In this document: positions 1 to 10,841 of the stretch, piece by piece
Layout of the letters: the number at the start of each line of letters is the position of its first letter
Position numbering within the stretch: the first letter of the stretch is position 1
Assembly (NCBI RefSeq): GCF_932526225.1
Contig: NC_064044.1
Coordinates: 13,158,953-13,222,952 of the forward strand
Source: Nematostella vectensis
Taxonomy: Eukaryota > Cnidaria > Anthozoa > Actiniaria > Edwardsiidae
Reading direction: 5' to 3'
DNA length: 64,000 nt
Notes under the pieces: model-generated
The model's input: the letters and a program-made list of their open reading frames with translations, nothing else
What the model was told of the DNA's origin: nothing
The model's database searches: none
Made by a program: the position numbers and the translations under genes

Positions 1-794
1 CCCAATCTCCGCGACGCCCTGGGTCCCCGAAGATGCGCTGTGGCTGCCTCCGAAACTGGATTACCCCGTCATGGTATCCCTGTTTTCTTTACCAGTAACG
101 CCTGTTGGGTTTTGCATTCAAAGTATATCTATTTTTGGTAACAGTTTCTCCGAAACCGCTAGAACGACAACAAGAGACTGCCTACAAGGATAATTGCTCT
201 CAAGTTTTGATTTGCAGGTATTTCTTAACTTTCTTACACCCTATTTGCCATTTTCATAAGCGTATGTTAGAACTGTTGGAATGCATCCAAATGTTTATCT
301 AGATTCCTCGCAACTTAAGGTCTCGTGTGAGAATGCGAAGGAATAGTCCAAATTCCTTTCCGCTGTAAGAAAGTCTAGAGTAAATCTTTGGTCAGTATAA
401 GTTCTTTATATATCTAGCACATGACAAAAGTCGCCCTCGGTCGAAATATCTATCGTATTATCTATCGCCAGTTAAGGACCTTCCGGAAATAGGCGTCATT
501 AACGAAATAAATAATTTTCAGTCCCTTTGATTGAAGTCTGCTTAAGTAGCCGCTGCTAGTGACACTATAAAGAGCGGATGCTAAGCAGACTTAAGTGATT
601 AAGGATTTCATCCCATTTTGTCCTTCATTTTCGCTAGTAAGTAAGTGATATTAGTTAGAAATTCAAAGTTGAAGCACGTACTGATTATTCTATTAAATCT
701 GCTTCAAAGATTTACAAAAATTCATCAGTAAGCTTATTTAAAAGAAGTATAAGTTATGTATGAAGAGTTATATCAATATGATTTTGTTTAAATC

Positions 795-1056
795 TGTGAC
801 AGGGTGGAGTAGATCGGTTCGGCGGATGGCTCTAAAGTTTACGGAGACAAACAAATTTACAACTTCACGACGCGAGCGCTGGGGCAGAACTAAATTTATT
901 CCAAAACATGCAAAATCACACACGCGTAGACACTTTACAAATAAGGTCATGACATCTATATAAGGAAATTAAACAAAGGCTACCCAAAATAAGAAAAATA
1001 AAAACACGCACACTCATTACAACATACACACGCACAAGATAAGACACACTGTCACA
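795..1056 (+). repeat. Left LTR of the copy-1 element
   Basis: 262 bp, TGTGACAGGG at the start and CTGTCACA at the end; TATATAAGG near 955 could be a U3 promoter box. Confidence 0.72.
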
Positions 1057-2185
1057 TCCGCCCTCGCTTTACTTTGCTACGCCCTCGAGCAAATTAAAAT
1101 TAAATTAAATGTCATGTCCAGGCAACCAGTTCCTTTCGTATACCACAGTCTTGAACTTCTTGGTATAAACAGAGTCTTGAACAATACAGTTCACAGTTCA
1201 GGTGCTATTCCCCGGGAAATCAACCGACGCAGGAGAACAGGATCTCGTGAGAGTAAAGAACAAGTACTCGCATTAACATAGTGCTTCACCACACTTAAAC
1301 GCCATAATGCTTTGAGGACTTGTAATCGGCTAAGTAAGCCTTTCCAGTAGCTCCTTGCAACCATTCCCATACGCACATCAACCGTCGTACTTTTCAGTCT
1401 CTTGTGTACATTAGGAATGTCTTGGAGGTGTGAACCAGTCCAAAACTACCAAATTAACAAAGAGAACCTTCATCCAGCCATCGGAACAATCCAGCTCTAG
1501 TAAACAATAGCAAACTAAAACCTCCGTCCAGAGTTAATCATACACAGTACTTTAACTACAACGCAAATGTTCCATTTCTCAATCCCTTGTCGATCCGTAG
1601 CAGCAGCATATTCAAGTGCGACGCTTCCCACCGTCAAACGGGACCGGAGAACATGCTGGCACACACCCGCGACGACACAAAAACCACGTCCTGTCTTTAC
1701 GTTCGGTAAACGCATATTTCTTCGCTCTTCTCTCCGCGCGAACAGTCGTCTCCCACTGAATGATCATTAACACAGTTCCCGTAAATACACAAACAGTACA
1801 ATAAATGTCCCTTTTTCTTGCTTGACGACCAACTTTCGATCCTGTATAGAGCGGCAGATTACAGTGTACTCGTAGCACAAGCTCGCGGAACAAACCCAAA
1901 ATGACTTTGGACTTTGAAGCAACTTCACTCCTGCCAGCTTTTCCTTCCCTGGCCGTGATCTTCGAATAGGGTCGACACTCCATCAACTGTGTCTTTGTCG
2001 CCCTGTGGAGCTTCCCTGCTTTTCTGCAAACTGCTGAGACGCCCTTTCATTCACGCCCGACGCCATCTTGTCCACTCACTCACTCACTCACGATCTTCTA
2101 ACTTCCATTCAACCTCAAGCCCCATTACTCCTTTGACCTGCATTTCCTCACACGTAAACAAAGCCATCCTGCCGACAACGCCAAA

Positions 2186-2462
2186 TGTGACGGAGTGGAA
2201 TAGGTCGGTTCGGCGGATGGCTCGCAAGTTTACGTAGACAAACAAATTTACAGGTTCACCACGCGAGCGCTGGGACAGAACTAAATTTATTCCAAAACAT
2301 GCAGAAATCACACACGTGTAGACACTTTCCAAATAAGGTCATGACATCTATATAAGGAAATTAAACAAAGTCTACCTAAAATAAGAGAAATAAAAACACG
2401 AACACTTTTTAAAACATACACACGCACAAGAGATAAAGTCAAGTCCAGTTCACACTGTCACA
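2186..2462 (+). repeat. Right LTR of the copy-1 element
   Basis: 277 bp, TGTGACGGAG at the start and CTGTCACA at the end, followed directly by AATC, which also precedes the left LTR. Confidence 0.72.
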
Positions 2463-3085
2463 AATCAAACGCGCAAAAAATGACCTATTTGTTTTATACA
2501 ACAATTAACCATTGACTGCTATTTTAAGCTGAATTTACAAAAAAACTAAAAACAGATACCTTTCCCTAGTCAGCTGTATCCAAGTTCCAACAGTGCCTTG
2601 CGGTACCATCTCTAATCCCTAATCACGGTGCTAATGTGAGCACAAGTTGATGTTTTCTTGTACTTTTCATCAAAAATGCAGCTATGAGCATGTTGGGAGA
2701 GTGCTCAAGGACATCATAAAGTCTATTTGGGCATATTGGTGGATTCATAGGGATTTCTTCTTGCTTGGCTTTGAATGAGAAAATTATTTACTAATAAATA
2801 ACCACAGCTCCTGGGTCTGTTTGACCTGGAACCGATTTGTTTTGCTTTGGGGTGAAAAAACACGTCTGACTTTGGGGAGAGGAGTGTTGACTGGCCCTCC
2901 CCCTGTGATTTTTTTTCACGGATTTCCCAGAATGCTCTGCAATCTGTAATGGCAGCAACGTGGTTTTAGATAATATCAACATGTTTGTTAGTCTCTTTCG
3001 CAACCCCAATCAGTTTGAGTCACACAGCACTCCCAGAGCGCTGTACAAACTATATGTTTGTTGATTCCATGTCTTCTGTTATAGA

Positions 3086-3271
3086 ATGGCTGATTTTGAG
3101 ACGAAGCCTAAAGATGTCAGTGATGTCACATGCTCTCTTTGCCTGGAGCAGTACCAAGACCCGCGAGTGCTAGCCTGTCTGCACACTTATTGCCGACACT
3201 GTCTGGAAAGTCTGGTAGAGCACAGCCAGGAACGCACAGTGTCTTGCCCCCAGTGCCGGGAAAAAATAGTG
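3086..3271 (+). CDS. TRIM gene A exon 1 (RING finger)
   Basis: 62 codons with all eight RING zinc ligands. If the donor at 3272 (GTACGCAG) is not used, the frame stops three codons later, so the splice is needed for a full protein. Confidence 0.86.
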
Positions 3272-5828
3272 GTACGCAGTTGATGACTTTCTATCACAAA
3301 CACAATATTTCAGTCCCCCCCCCCAAAAAAAAAAAGCGAGCAGCAAGCAACTAAAAAACACTTGAAGTGTGTCAGCCACACCTTTGTTATTGTTTTCATT
3401 TAATACTGGAAGGCACATAATGTGTTAAAATCTTGAAATAACTATCCAAAAACAAAGCTTAATATATTTAATTACCAAATTCAATGAATATATCGCATTG
3501 GCTTCCCCAAATCAGCCGATGGGATGGGATTTCTTCCCACTTTGTTAGGATGACAAAATGGCGGCTGACATAGGCTGTTTAAAACTAAAAAAGCACATAA
3601 TTTCTAATTTTACTAGGGAATCTTAGGTATTGAGGTGAATTATTGCTTTAATTTAACTTGCATAAAAAATAATTTTCAAAGTGAGTGAATCTAGCGGAAT
3701 CTGATAAAGCATAAGTGTATTAATTAAAAATTTACGAAAATCGCGCCGAACATTATTCTTAGTATAACTTAGTATAAGCTGTTTAGCCAAAACAACCTCG
3801 GCACACCATCTTAATGTCATGCGAACATTTCAACTTCTTAATCGCCTTTTAAGTTCATTCATTTTAACTGCTTTTTGATTGGTCCAGGCGCGTACACAGG
3901 GGGGTGCGCAGGGAGCGCGCGCATCCCCCTTGGCGGCCAAAACGTGGGTAATTTCTTATTAAGGAATCTTCAATTCTATTGTGGGCCAAAACGTGGGTCA
4001 TTTCTGATTTTCCATATGATAACTAAGACTACGCACCCACCCCCTTCCCCCCCCCCCCCCCCCCCCGAGACAACGAGATCACGTCTTTTTTATCCGAGAA
4101 AAAAGAAATTAAAAATCCAAGACCAAGAACTCCATCCTTTCATCTCAAAATCATTTTCCGTCCAATTTCATGTGTGTTTTTTCACAGATTAGTGTGGAAG
4201 AGGTAAAAAATCTAAAAGTAGACTTCATGCTGAATGATATGATTAAAAAGATGTCGCTGGATCAGGAAAATAAAGCCGACATCTCTATCACTTGTGAAAC
4301 CTGCCAAAGTGATGTTGCTACTGGGAGATGCGATGATTGCTGTGAGTTCATGTGTGAGTTCTGCATCACAGCACACGGGCGTTTTCTGCGAACGAAGCAG
4401 CACCAGATAATAGGTGTGAAAGAGGCCACAGTGAAAGGCAAGTCAAACTGCAAGTCACACTGTTGCCCAAGGCACAAAGGAGAGAGGCTCACTTTGTTGT
4501 GTGACACTTGTGACGAACTGATTTGCCAAGATTGTGCAATCACTACCCACCAATATCACAAGATCAACTTTACTAGCAACATTATAGATCGAGAGAAAGA
4601 CGAAATTAAGGCGAAACTGGAAGAAGTAAAATCCAAGCAAACCGATTCATCCCAACTACATGATAAAGTCGTAAATGAAAAAGCTCGAATAGAAGCACAA
4701 AAAAATTCGTTGACGTCTGAAATTGACGACTTTATAAACGCACAGATCAGTACTTTGGAAAAGATGCGTTCAAATCTAAAAGATGAGGTTATTTCTGATT
4801 ATGAGAAGAGAAATAAGCAGCTTGATTGTGAAGAAGATTTTCTCTCTATTTTCATCGCAAACTGCAATAGCTGTGTGAAGTTCGCAGAGCGTGTATGTCA
4901 GGCGGGTCCAGGAAACGAAGTTGAGGTGTTATCGTTGAAAAGGGAGATCATGCCGCGACTATCACATCTTGCAGATACCACCATGCAAGATGTGCTGTTT
5001 GAAAAAGTCATCGTTACCTTTAATGTAGACGAGGTTTTCTGGAAATCTGTGACCGAGAAAGCTTCTTTCGAAAGAGTGACCGTTGACCCCCAGCAGTGCG
5101 TCGTTACCATGGGAACAGGTGCAGAGCCAGGGATCATTTATTCCACGTTTGCAAAGCAGCGCATACATTTTTCCGTTGCAGTTAACGACAGTGAGAAGCA
5201 ACGTTATGATGCGCCAGTGAGTGTCGAAGCTTATGTTCAAAAGAGATTTATTTCAGCTGGGCCAGGGATCCCTTTGAATGTTGTAATGCAGTTTTATGAC
5301 GATGGCTATGGCTATGAATTTACGTACAGGACACCTGATGAAGGATTTTATAAATTGTCTGTTACAGTAAACGGTGAACATGTCAGAGGGAGCCCATTCC
5401 TTTTTCGGGTGCAACCAAAGGTTGATTTGGTCAAAATGTTTGAGGAGTCTGCCGGCTACCCCTTACTGTCAAAAACTAGTTGGGCAAAACACGTCGCTGT
5501 GAGAGTCCAACTTCTCAAAGCAAGTTTGGAACTTGAGCTCGGAGTAAAACGTGAATCAAATAAGGGTGAGCAGATCTGGGGTTGTAAGTCTCATAGTGCC
5601 GTGACATTTGATCAGAATAACGTCTGGCATTATAAGAAAAGTTGGGGTGGCGTGTTTGGGATGTATCTCAGCAGTGATGAGCTGGGAACAAGAATGATCA
5701 TCTGTGATGAAGGAACAGACGAGAGGGATATATTCAAGGGAATCCTCTGTCCTGTTTATTTACATACCCGCGGCAAATGGTCTCCACAGTTCGAGAAAGA
5801 AGAAGAACAAAGAAATTCTGAACTATGA
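3086..5828 (+). CDS. TRIM-type E3 ligase gene A: RING, two B-boxes, coiled coil, filamin-like repeat (2 exons, 608 aa)
   Basis: Exons 3086-3271 and 4188-5828 join in phase 0 (GTG|GTACGC donor, TTCACAG|ATT acceptor). An acceptor-like TTATAG ends at 3084 just before the ATG, so a 5'UTR intron is likely. The protein has a complete C3HC4 RING (C16, C19, C31, H33, C36, C39, C54, C57), B-box 1 (C98, C101, C110, C113, C118, C121, H125, H134), B-box 2 (C155, H158, C167, C170, C175, C178, H183, H186), a Lys/Glu-rich coiled coil at about 194-300, a filamin-type Ig-like repeat ending in a GSPF motif at about 463, and a 140-residue C-terminal region I cannot assign (only a faint B30.2-like ending). By family knowledge it should be a ubiquitin E3 ligase that dimerises by the coiled coil and recognises targets by its C-terminus. 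TRIM45 and TRIM71 share the RING/B-box/filamin layout, but orthology is not claimed. Confidence 0.86.
3885..4070 (+). repeat. Interspersed GC-rich insertion inside TRIM A intron 1
   Basis: Begins CAGGCGCGTACACAGG and contains a GGCGGCCAAAACGTGGGT motif and a long C run. The same element sits in TRIM B intron 1 (13935-14130) and, inverted, at 17680-17848, where the opposite end (CCTGGGAACGCACC on the reversed strand) is also visible. It is probably a small non-coding transposon. Confidence 0.6.
4188..5828 (+). CDS. TRIM gene A exon 2 (B-boxes to C-terminus)
   Basis: 546 codons plus TGA, one long uninterrupted exon after a pyrimidine-rich tract and TTCACAG. It encodes both B-boxes, the coiled coil, the filamin-like repeat and the C-terminal region. 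Compared with gene B it lacks seven residues near 5240 and one near 5690, both in frame. Confidence 0.88.
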   Translation: MSVEEVKNLKVDFMLNDMIKKMSLDQENKADISITCETCQSDVATGRCDDCCEFMCEFCITAHGRFLRTKQHQIIGVKEATVKGKSNCKSHCCPRHKGERLTLLCDTCDELICQDCAITTHQYHKINFTSNIIDREKDEIKAKLEEVKSKQTDSSQLHDKVVNEKARIEAQKNSLTSEIDDFINAQISTLEKMRSNLKDEVISDYEKRNKQLDCEEDFLSIFIANCNSCVKFAERVCQAGPGNEVEVLSLKREIMPRLSHLADTTMQDVLFEKVIVTFNVDEVFWKSVTEKASFERVTVDPQQCVVTMGTGAEPGIIYSTFAKQRIHFSVAVNDSEKQRYDAPVSVEAYVQKRFISAGPGIPLNVVMQFYDDGYGYEFTYRTPDEGFYKLSVTVNGEHVRGSPFLFRVQPKVDLVKMFEESAGYPLLSKTSWAKHVAVRVQLLKASLELELGVKRESNKGEQIWGCKSHSAVTFDQNNVWHYKKSWGGVFGMYLSSDELGTRMIICDEGTDERDIFKGILCPVYLHTRGKWSPQFEKEEEQRNSEL

Positions 5829-6557
5829 ACTGTGTTTTACATGATTTGTGCGTCTAGCCGTTCCAGGTTTTGAATTTTCCGAATTTTCTGCTAGAAATGC
5901 TAAAGCAACACTAGAAATGCACCACTGTTTAGATATTCAAGTTAAATCTAGAAAGAAGAAATAAGCTAAAAACACGGAAAAAATTTAAGAGATGAAATAT
6001 AGAAAATGATAGAGAACGATTTGATGCTGTATTGTTGTTACCACTATCCCCAGGATCAAGGTAGGGATAATTCTCATGTATTTGTTGGGATCGAGATTCC
6101 AAATATTGTGATCGGGACGATTTTCTGATCTGGTAACTTTTCTTGCACCTAAGAAATGGATTTCACAATGCCCAGAACTTTTTTCTTTTTCCAAAAGTCA
6201 GACCAAAGTTAGTTCGAGCATCTGATTTCTCTTTCGGAACATTTAGTTGATTTTTGCGTTTTTTTTGTGTGAAGTGCTGTCTTTCTAACTCATAAACCTG
6301 GCTCATTTAAAAACAAAGAAGTCATGCAAGCCTTATCTAGTTCTCCTAATGAAAATATACACATGAATAACCCTAAACGCTCGATAAAGGGGAAGCCAAT
6401 GTTACACGACGACTTGACAAATTGATTAGGTAAGAGCTAATTGTCGTTTAGTATTTCATGTTTCTTCTACGAGAACCGGAAGTTCTTAAGTTTTGGTTCT
6501 TTTAAGGATAATATGATAGTTGATGATCTCCTTAGTCTAGTTTGTTGCACGCCCGTG

Positions 6558-6831
6558 CAGGCCCGTACCCAGGGGGGTGCAGGGGTTGCGAACGCACCCC
6601 CCCATCCCATAGCGGCCAAAGGTCCATATTCGGTACTCAATAGACGTGTTATTATTTGTAGACAAAACTATAAAGCATCAGCTAGATCACTCTGGTATGA
6701 GCCAAATCCGACAATAAACGTCCGGTGGAGATACTGCAAAGGCGTGGTCCTCCCCAGGAAGTATTAGGCTCGTTTTTCCGGATTTCGCACCCCCACCCCC
6801 ACCCCCAAGAAAAATCCTGGGTACGGGCCTG
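6558..6831. mobile_element. MITE-like element with 5 bp target duplication, present only in duplication copy 1
   Basis: 274 bp with terminal inverted repeats CAGGCCCGTACCCAGG and CCTGGGTACGGGCCTG. CCGTG occurs on both sides (6553-6557 and 6832-6836). The homologous site in copy 2 (about 16678-16690) is empty, so the insertion came after the duplication. Related sequence occurs at 47698-47960 and 48067-48349. No coding capacity. Confidence 0.78.
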
Positions 6832-7034
6832 CCGTGGACCCTCTTCTTCGATAGATGGCCTTTTAGCGACTAAATCAAGGGTATGTTCAGTTTCACATAC
6901 ATGGCGGAATCGTGGTCTCTTCTTGTCGTTTCAGACATTTTACTTGAGCAGTTTAATCTCACATGTTATGTTCACCTCTGTACATGCGCAGTTTATTTTT
7001 AAAAGTTGCTTAATCATAATATTATTATTTTGAG

Positions 7035-7425
7035 TCACCTTGACTTCTTATTTTGTAAATACGCTTTGACAAGAGACCAATCCTGTGATTTCCCACGCCC
7101 TTGATATTTTTCATGATTGTGTAGTTCCATAAAATATCCATCCCCTCCCCCTTGAGGGGATTGGGAATTCCGCGGTGTGGGCGTTAAAACGCCCAGGAAT
7201 TTCCAGATGGGGGGGGGTAGTATTTTAGAATCACCTTGACTTCTTATTTTGTAAATACGCTTTGACAAGAGACCAATCCTGTGATTTCCCACGCCCTTGA
7301 TATTTTTCATGATTGTGTAGTTCCATAAAATATCCATTCCCCCCCCCCCCTTGAGGGGATTGGGAATTCCGGGGTGTGGGCGTTAAAACGCCCAGCAATT
7401 TCTAGATGGGAGGGGTGGGGGAGGG
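7035..7425 (+). repeat. Two tandem copies of a 196 bp repeat
   Basis: Units start at 7035 and 7231 with TCACCTTGACTTCTTATTTT and are nearly identical, including a G/C-rich stretch near their ends. A single truncated copy is at about 16934-17036 in duplication copy 2. Confidence 0.75.
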
Positions 7426-8505
7426 GGTCCTTTTTCCTCAACAGTTACTGGAAGGGGGGTATGCATATTTTCTGGAACTACACATTGGTTCAAACGTATC
7501 CAATTCTCCCCGTTCCCTGGGGTCTTTTGAATTGGTTTTCTTTCATGTGAGACGACCACATGGATTGCTGTCTGGTCCTAGCGTATAAATATAGCAAGCC
7601 TAGATTTGTAATTTATGTGCGCTGGCATTCAGGCAATTACAATTAAAACCAGTTGAAATACCAGCTTGGCCTCGTCTGATCCCGGCTACATGAGAAATAC
7701 AAATATACCTTTTTCTCCAGATACAAAAATTTTCATTTTCCTTTTTTCATCTTATTTCCTTTTTTCTTTTCTTCCTCTCTTCATTTTTCCATTTCTTTCT
7801 TTTTTGAATTCCTTTCTTTTTCTTTTTTCATTTCGTTTTACATGTATGATACATGTAACCCCAGATGTATACCAATATGGGACCTAAATTTGGGGTATTT
7901 ATGGGCACCCTAGAGTAGTTGGAGAGCTAAGCGGGCTAGGCTCCGCTTATCTGGTTTTTCGATTCTTTTTAAGGTTCTGAGAGTATGTTTTGAAATGTGA
8001 GTTCGGGGGTAGCCAGATAGAGTAACTATGCACAAAACACACACACAAGCACACACATACATAAGCATATCACGCGTATGAAAACGAAACAAACTTGGAT
8101 TGGACACACTTGCAAAGAGAAGAGCAATCTCTCGCCTCGCTCTTATGTTTAAAGAAAGTCAACGGCCTCGTTAGTTATTCTTACAGCGAGAGAATCAAGA
8201 CAAACGGAATGTCACACCTTTAATCAAAAACACCGTAAAGCAGAAGCTCATAGACTCCTACCATAGAACTATAAGTCAGTGGAACTCCCTTCTTGAAATC
8301 GTATTGTATAAACCGTCAGCAGTTCGAGGAGACCTGGGCAGCACAGCTTGGAGTTCTCAGCTCGCCTCCTCTACCAGATAGCGTCACACCCGAGGTGTGT
8401 CCATATTTTCATCATTTATCGTGGTCATAAGATTTCTTTGCTTTGTGCAAACAAGCATTTAAACGCAGTGCAAGAAAATAATTTTGGCATTTTGTGATTT
8501 GTACC

Positions 8506-8533
8506 TTGATGTACCTACACCAAGGTACATCAA
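8506..8533. repeat. Perfect short hairpin
   Basis: Arms TTGATGTACCT and AGGTACATCAA (8506-8516, 8523-8533) with a 6-base loop, followed by imperfect repeats of a CTACACCAAG motif. It abuts the MITE at 8566. Confidence 0.7.
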
Positions 8534-8565
8534 GTGTAGACTACACCAAGCTACACCAAGTGTAG

Positions 8566-8901
8566 ACACAGGCGGCCCAAGTTCATTATAAGTACAATCC
8601 ATCTACTGTTTCGATAGGGGTTCGTATAAGCGTCATCGATAAACTCGTTAAATTGCTTAAAATCACTTCAGAGTTCCAGAAAACAGTATAAAATAAAAGT
8701 ATGTCTTACCTGAACTTGTGCTGTTTTTATTTCTCGATTTGGAAGAAGTTGGAACGAAGTGACTCCCTCTTTGTACCACGTGATTTAGCGAGTTTATCGA
8801 TGACGCTTATACGAACCCATATAAACACCGTGAAAATACTGCATATCCCCATCAAAACAGTAGATAGATTATACTTATAATGAACTTGGGCCTTCTGTGG
8901 T
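8566..8901. mobile_element. MITE-like element with long terminal inverted repeats, full copy
   Basis: Ends are inverted copies built on GGCCCAAGTTCATTATAAGT; inner inverted segments include CGTATAAGCGTCATCGATAA and its complement near 8800. The unpaired centre is about 120 bp and holds no ORF. It looks like a non-autonomous DNA transposon. A second copy with a truncated left end is at 17042-17345. Confidence 0.75.
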
Positions 8902-9337
8902 GAGGAGGTAACACAGACGAAGAACAGGAATACAATTGAACAATGAGGGTAATCTAGCCAATCATGTTAGGCCTTACGAGCGGACTTCTACATTTCTCAA
9001 GTAAACGCTTTTTGACTGGCCAATATATTGACCCATCATTCTTTGCAATGTCCACATTCTTTGCAGTGTCCACACCACCAACGCCGCCGCCACTTGAGTG
9101 AAATTTACGTGGTTATTCGTATTTGCAAAACTCGTGTTTCACGAGTAAAAAGGGGTGGCCTGACCACTCGCCTTAAAACCAGATTTAGATTATTTTTAGA
9201 GCATTTTAGATAATTTCACCTACAGAGATCACCACCGTGGACTTCACGCCGTCGTCGCTGTGTCTAGCGTTTCATTTCGTGGAGAAATGTGAAACGACCT
9301 ACATAACGGCGATTGCTTGGAGTCTAACGCCATGCAC

Positions 9338-9455
9338 AAACGTCGTATTTTCCATGAGCCGTACTCAATGTAAATTCATGCAAATAAAGATGGAACAATG
9401 TTCCTGGTTTATTTCTATTAATTTGCACTGAAAACGGCTCATGGATAATACGTTT
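9338..9455. mobile_element. Small hairpin element 1
   Basis: Arms built on AAACG..CGTATTTTCCATGAGCCG and the inverted CGGCTCATGGATAATACGTTT enclose about 30 bp. Pairs with a relative at 9513-9628. Confidence 0.65.
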
Positions 9456-9512
9456 ACACTAAGCGCCCCCTTAGCCTAAGATCGCCGACGACATTGAACT
9501 TAGGTTAAGTTC

Positions 9513-9628
9513 AAGTGTCGTACTATTCATGAGCCGTATTCAATGCAAATAGAGATATGAAACAATCGACTTGATTCATTTGCACGCATTTACATTGCAT
9601 ACGGCTCAAAGACAATACGACGTTTGAA
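9513..9628. mobile_element. Small hairpin element 2
   Basis: Related to 9338-9455: left arm contains TTCATGAGCCGTATTCAATG, right arm its diverged complement ending AATACGACGTTT. The two elements lie in tandem about 57 bp apart. Confidence 0.62.
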
Positions 9629-9956
9629 GCCTAAATAGGGGCCTTAGTTCTGCTTAGCAAAATGTTCAGTTTTATTCGTATATGAACAACATGTATGGTA
9701 ACTCCGCGCCTGACATACGGACGTTACCAGAGTCCGTGGCAGACATGGAGGACCACACCCACCAATTCAATATTCAAGGGAGCGGAGGGTGGGGGCCAAA
9801 AGTACACATGACCTATACGGACGCTCATAACAAGTAACTAAGCTCCTTACGAATAAATGTCTGTTGGCACAATGACCAGTGTACACTCGATTCCCCGAAC
9901 AGGGAGCTACCTCTACCGTTTGAATAAATGTCAATTTTTTAGTTATATGTTGTGGC

Positions 9957-10093
9957 CATCCTCGGAGACCCAGGGCGTCGCGGAGATCGGGCACACAGGG
10001 AGCGCGCGAGAATCACTCGTCTTTCTTTCTTGCGCTTTTTGCGTGCGCCCCGTGTGTGCCCAATCTCCGCGACGCCCTGGGTCTCCGAGGATG
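9957..10093. repeat. Foldback (42 bp inverted repeat) at the left edge of duplication copy 2
   Basis: Left arm 9957-9998 begins CATCCTCGGAGACCCAGG; right arm 10052-10093 is its reverse complement with about two mismatches; the 53 bp loop contains GCGCGCGAGAATCACTCG. The window's first base lies inside the same right arm of copy 1, so the foldback marks the unit boundary. Confidence 0.8.
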
Positions 10094-10841
10094 TGCTGTG
10101 GCTGCCTCCGAAACTGGATTACCCCGTCATGGTATCCCTGTTTTCTTTACCAGTAACGCCTGTTGGGTTTTGCATTCAAAGTATATCTATTTTTGGTAAC
10201 AGTTTCTCCGAAACCGCTAAAACGACAACAAGAGACTGTCTACAAGGATAATTGCTCTCAAGTTTTGATTTGCAGGTATTTTTTAACTTTCTTACACCCC
10301 CTATTTGCCATTTTTATAAGCGTATGTTAGAACTATTCTAATGCATCTAAATGTTTATCTAGATTACTCGCAACTTAAGGTCTCGTGTGAGAATGCGAAG
10401 GAATAGTCCAAATTCCTTTCCGCTGTAAGAAAGTCTAGAGTAAATCTTTGGTCAGTATAAGTTCTTTATATATCTAGCACATGACTAAAGTCGTCCCCGG
10501 TCGAAATATCTATCGTATTATCTATCGGCAGTTAAGGACCTTCCGGAAATAGGCGTCATCAACGAAATAAATAATTTTCAGTCCCTTTGATTGAAGTCTG
10601 CTTTAGTAGCCTAGTGACACTATAAAGAGCGGATGCTAAGCAGACTAGTGATTAACATCCCATTTTGTCCTTCATTTTCGCTAGTAAGTAAGTTATATTA
10701 GTTAGAAATTCAAAGTTGAAGCACGTACTGATTATTCTATTTAATCTGCTTCAAAGATTTACAAAAATTCATCACTAAGCTTATTTAAAAGAAGTATAAG
10801 TCATGTATGAAGAGTTATATCAATATGATTTTGTTTAAATC

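Larger units (their letters stand above)
795..2462 (+). mobile_element. Non-autonomous LTR-type element (small LTR retrotransposon derivative), copy 1
   Basis: Two direct repeats, 795-1056 (262 bp) and 2186-2462 (277 bp), bound about 1.13 kb. Each starts TGTGAC and ends GTCACA, so both have the TG...CA ends of LTRs with short inverted termini. AATC flanks the element at 791-794 and 2463-2466, fitting a 4-5 bp target duplication. Each repeat has a TATATAAGG box (about 955 and 2352) and a downstream AATAAAAACAC. I see no gag, pol or integrase, primer site or clear polypurine tract in the interior. The LTRs differ at many positions, so the insertion is old. A + orientation is inferred from the TATA box. 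Confidence 0.75.
1..7140 (+). repeat. Tandem segmental duplication, copy 1 (starts at or before window edge)
   Basis: This segment matches 10059-17040 almost base for base in the same orientation: the same LTR-type element, TRIM gene, intron and 3' flank in the same order. Most differences are single bases or short indels. The offset falls from 10058 at the left edge to about 9900 at the right because of indels, including a 274 bp insertion at 6558-6831 found only here. Base 1 already lies inside the unit, so the left edge and possible further copies are not visible. Confidence 0.93.
5829..10051. other. Non-coding stretch between the TRIM genes
   Basis: Holds the 3' flank of TRIM A, the copy-specific MITE (6558-6831), the 196 bp tandem repeat, a T-rich tract (7735-7840), a hairpin, one 336 bp MITE, two small hairpin elements and the left arm of the foldback. 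I see no convincing gene. Confidence 0.6.

Noticed and set aside
760-963. Small ORFs on both strands at the left LTR
   Set aside because: They lie across the LTR edge and are open on both strands over the same bases; no protein character.
1612-1986. 124-codon - strand ORF inside the LTR element (145 codons in copy 2)
   Set aside because: The two copies differ in length and start, no gag/pol motif is seen, and the frame runs against the inferred LTR orientation; probably chance.
3130-3354. Alternative frames over TRIM A exon 1
   Set aside because: The RING zinc ligands are in the frame starting at 3086 only.
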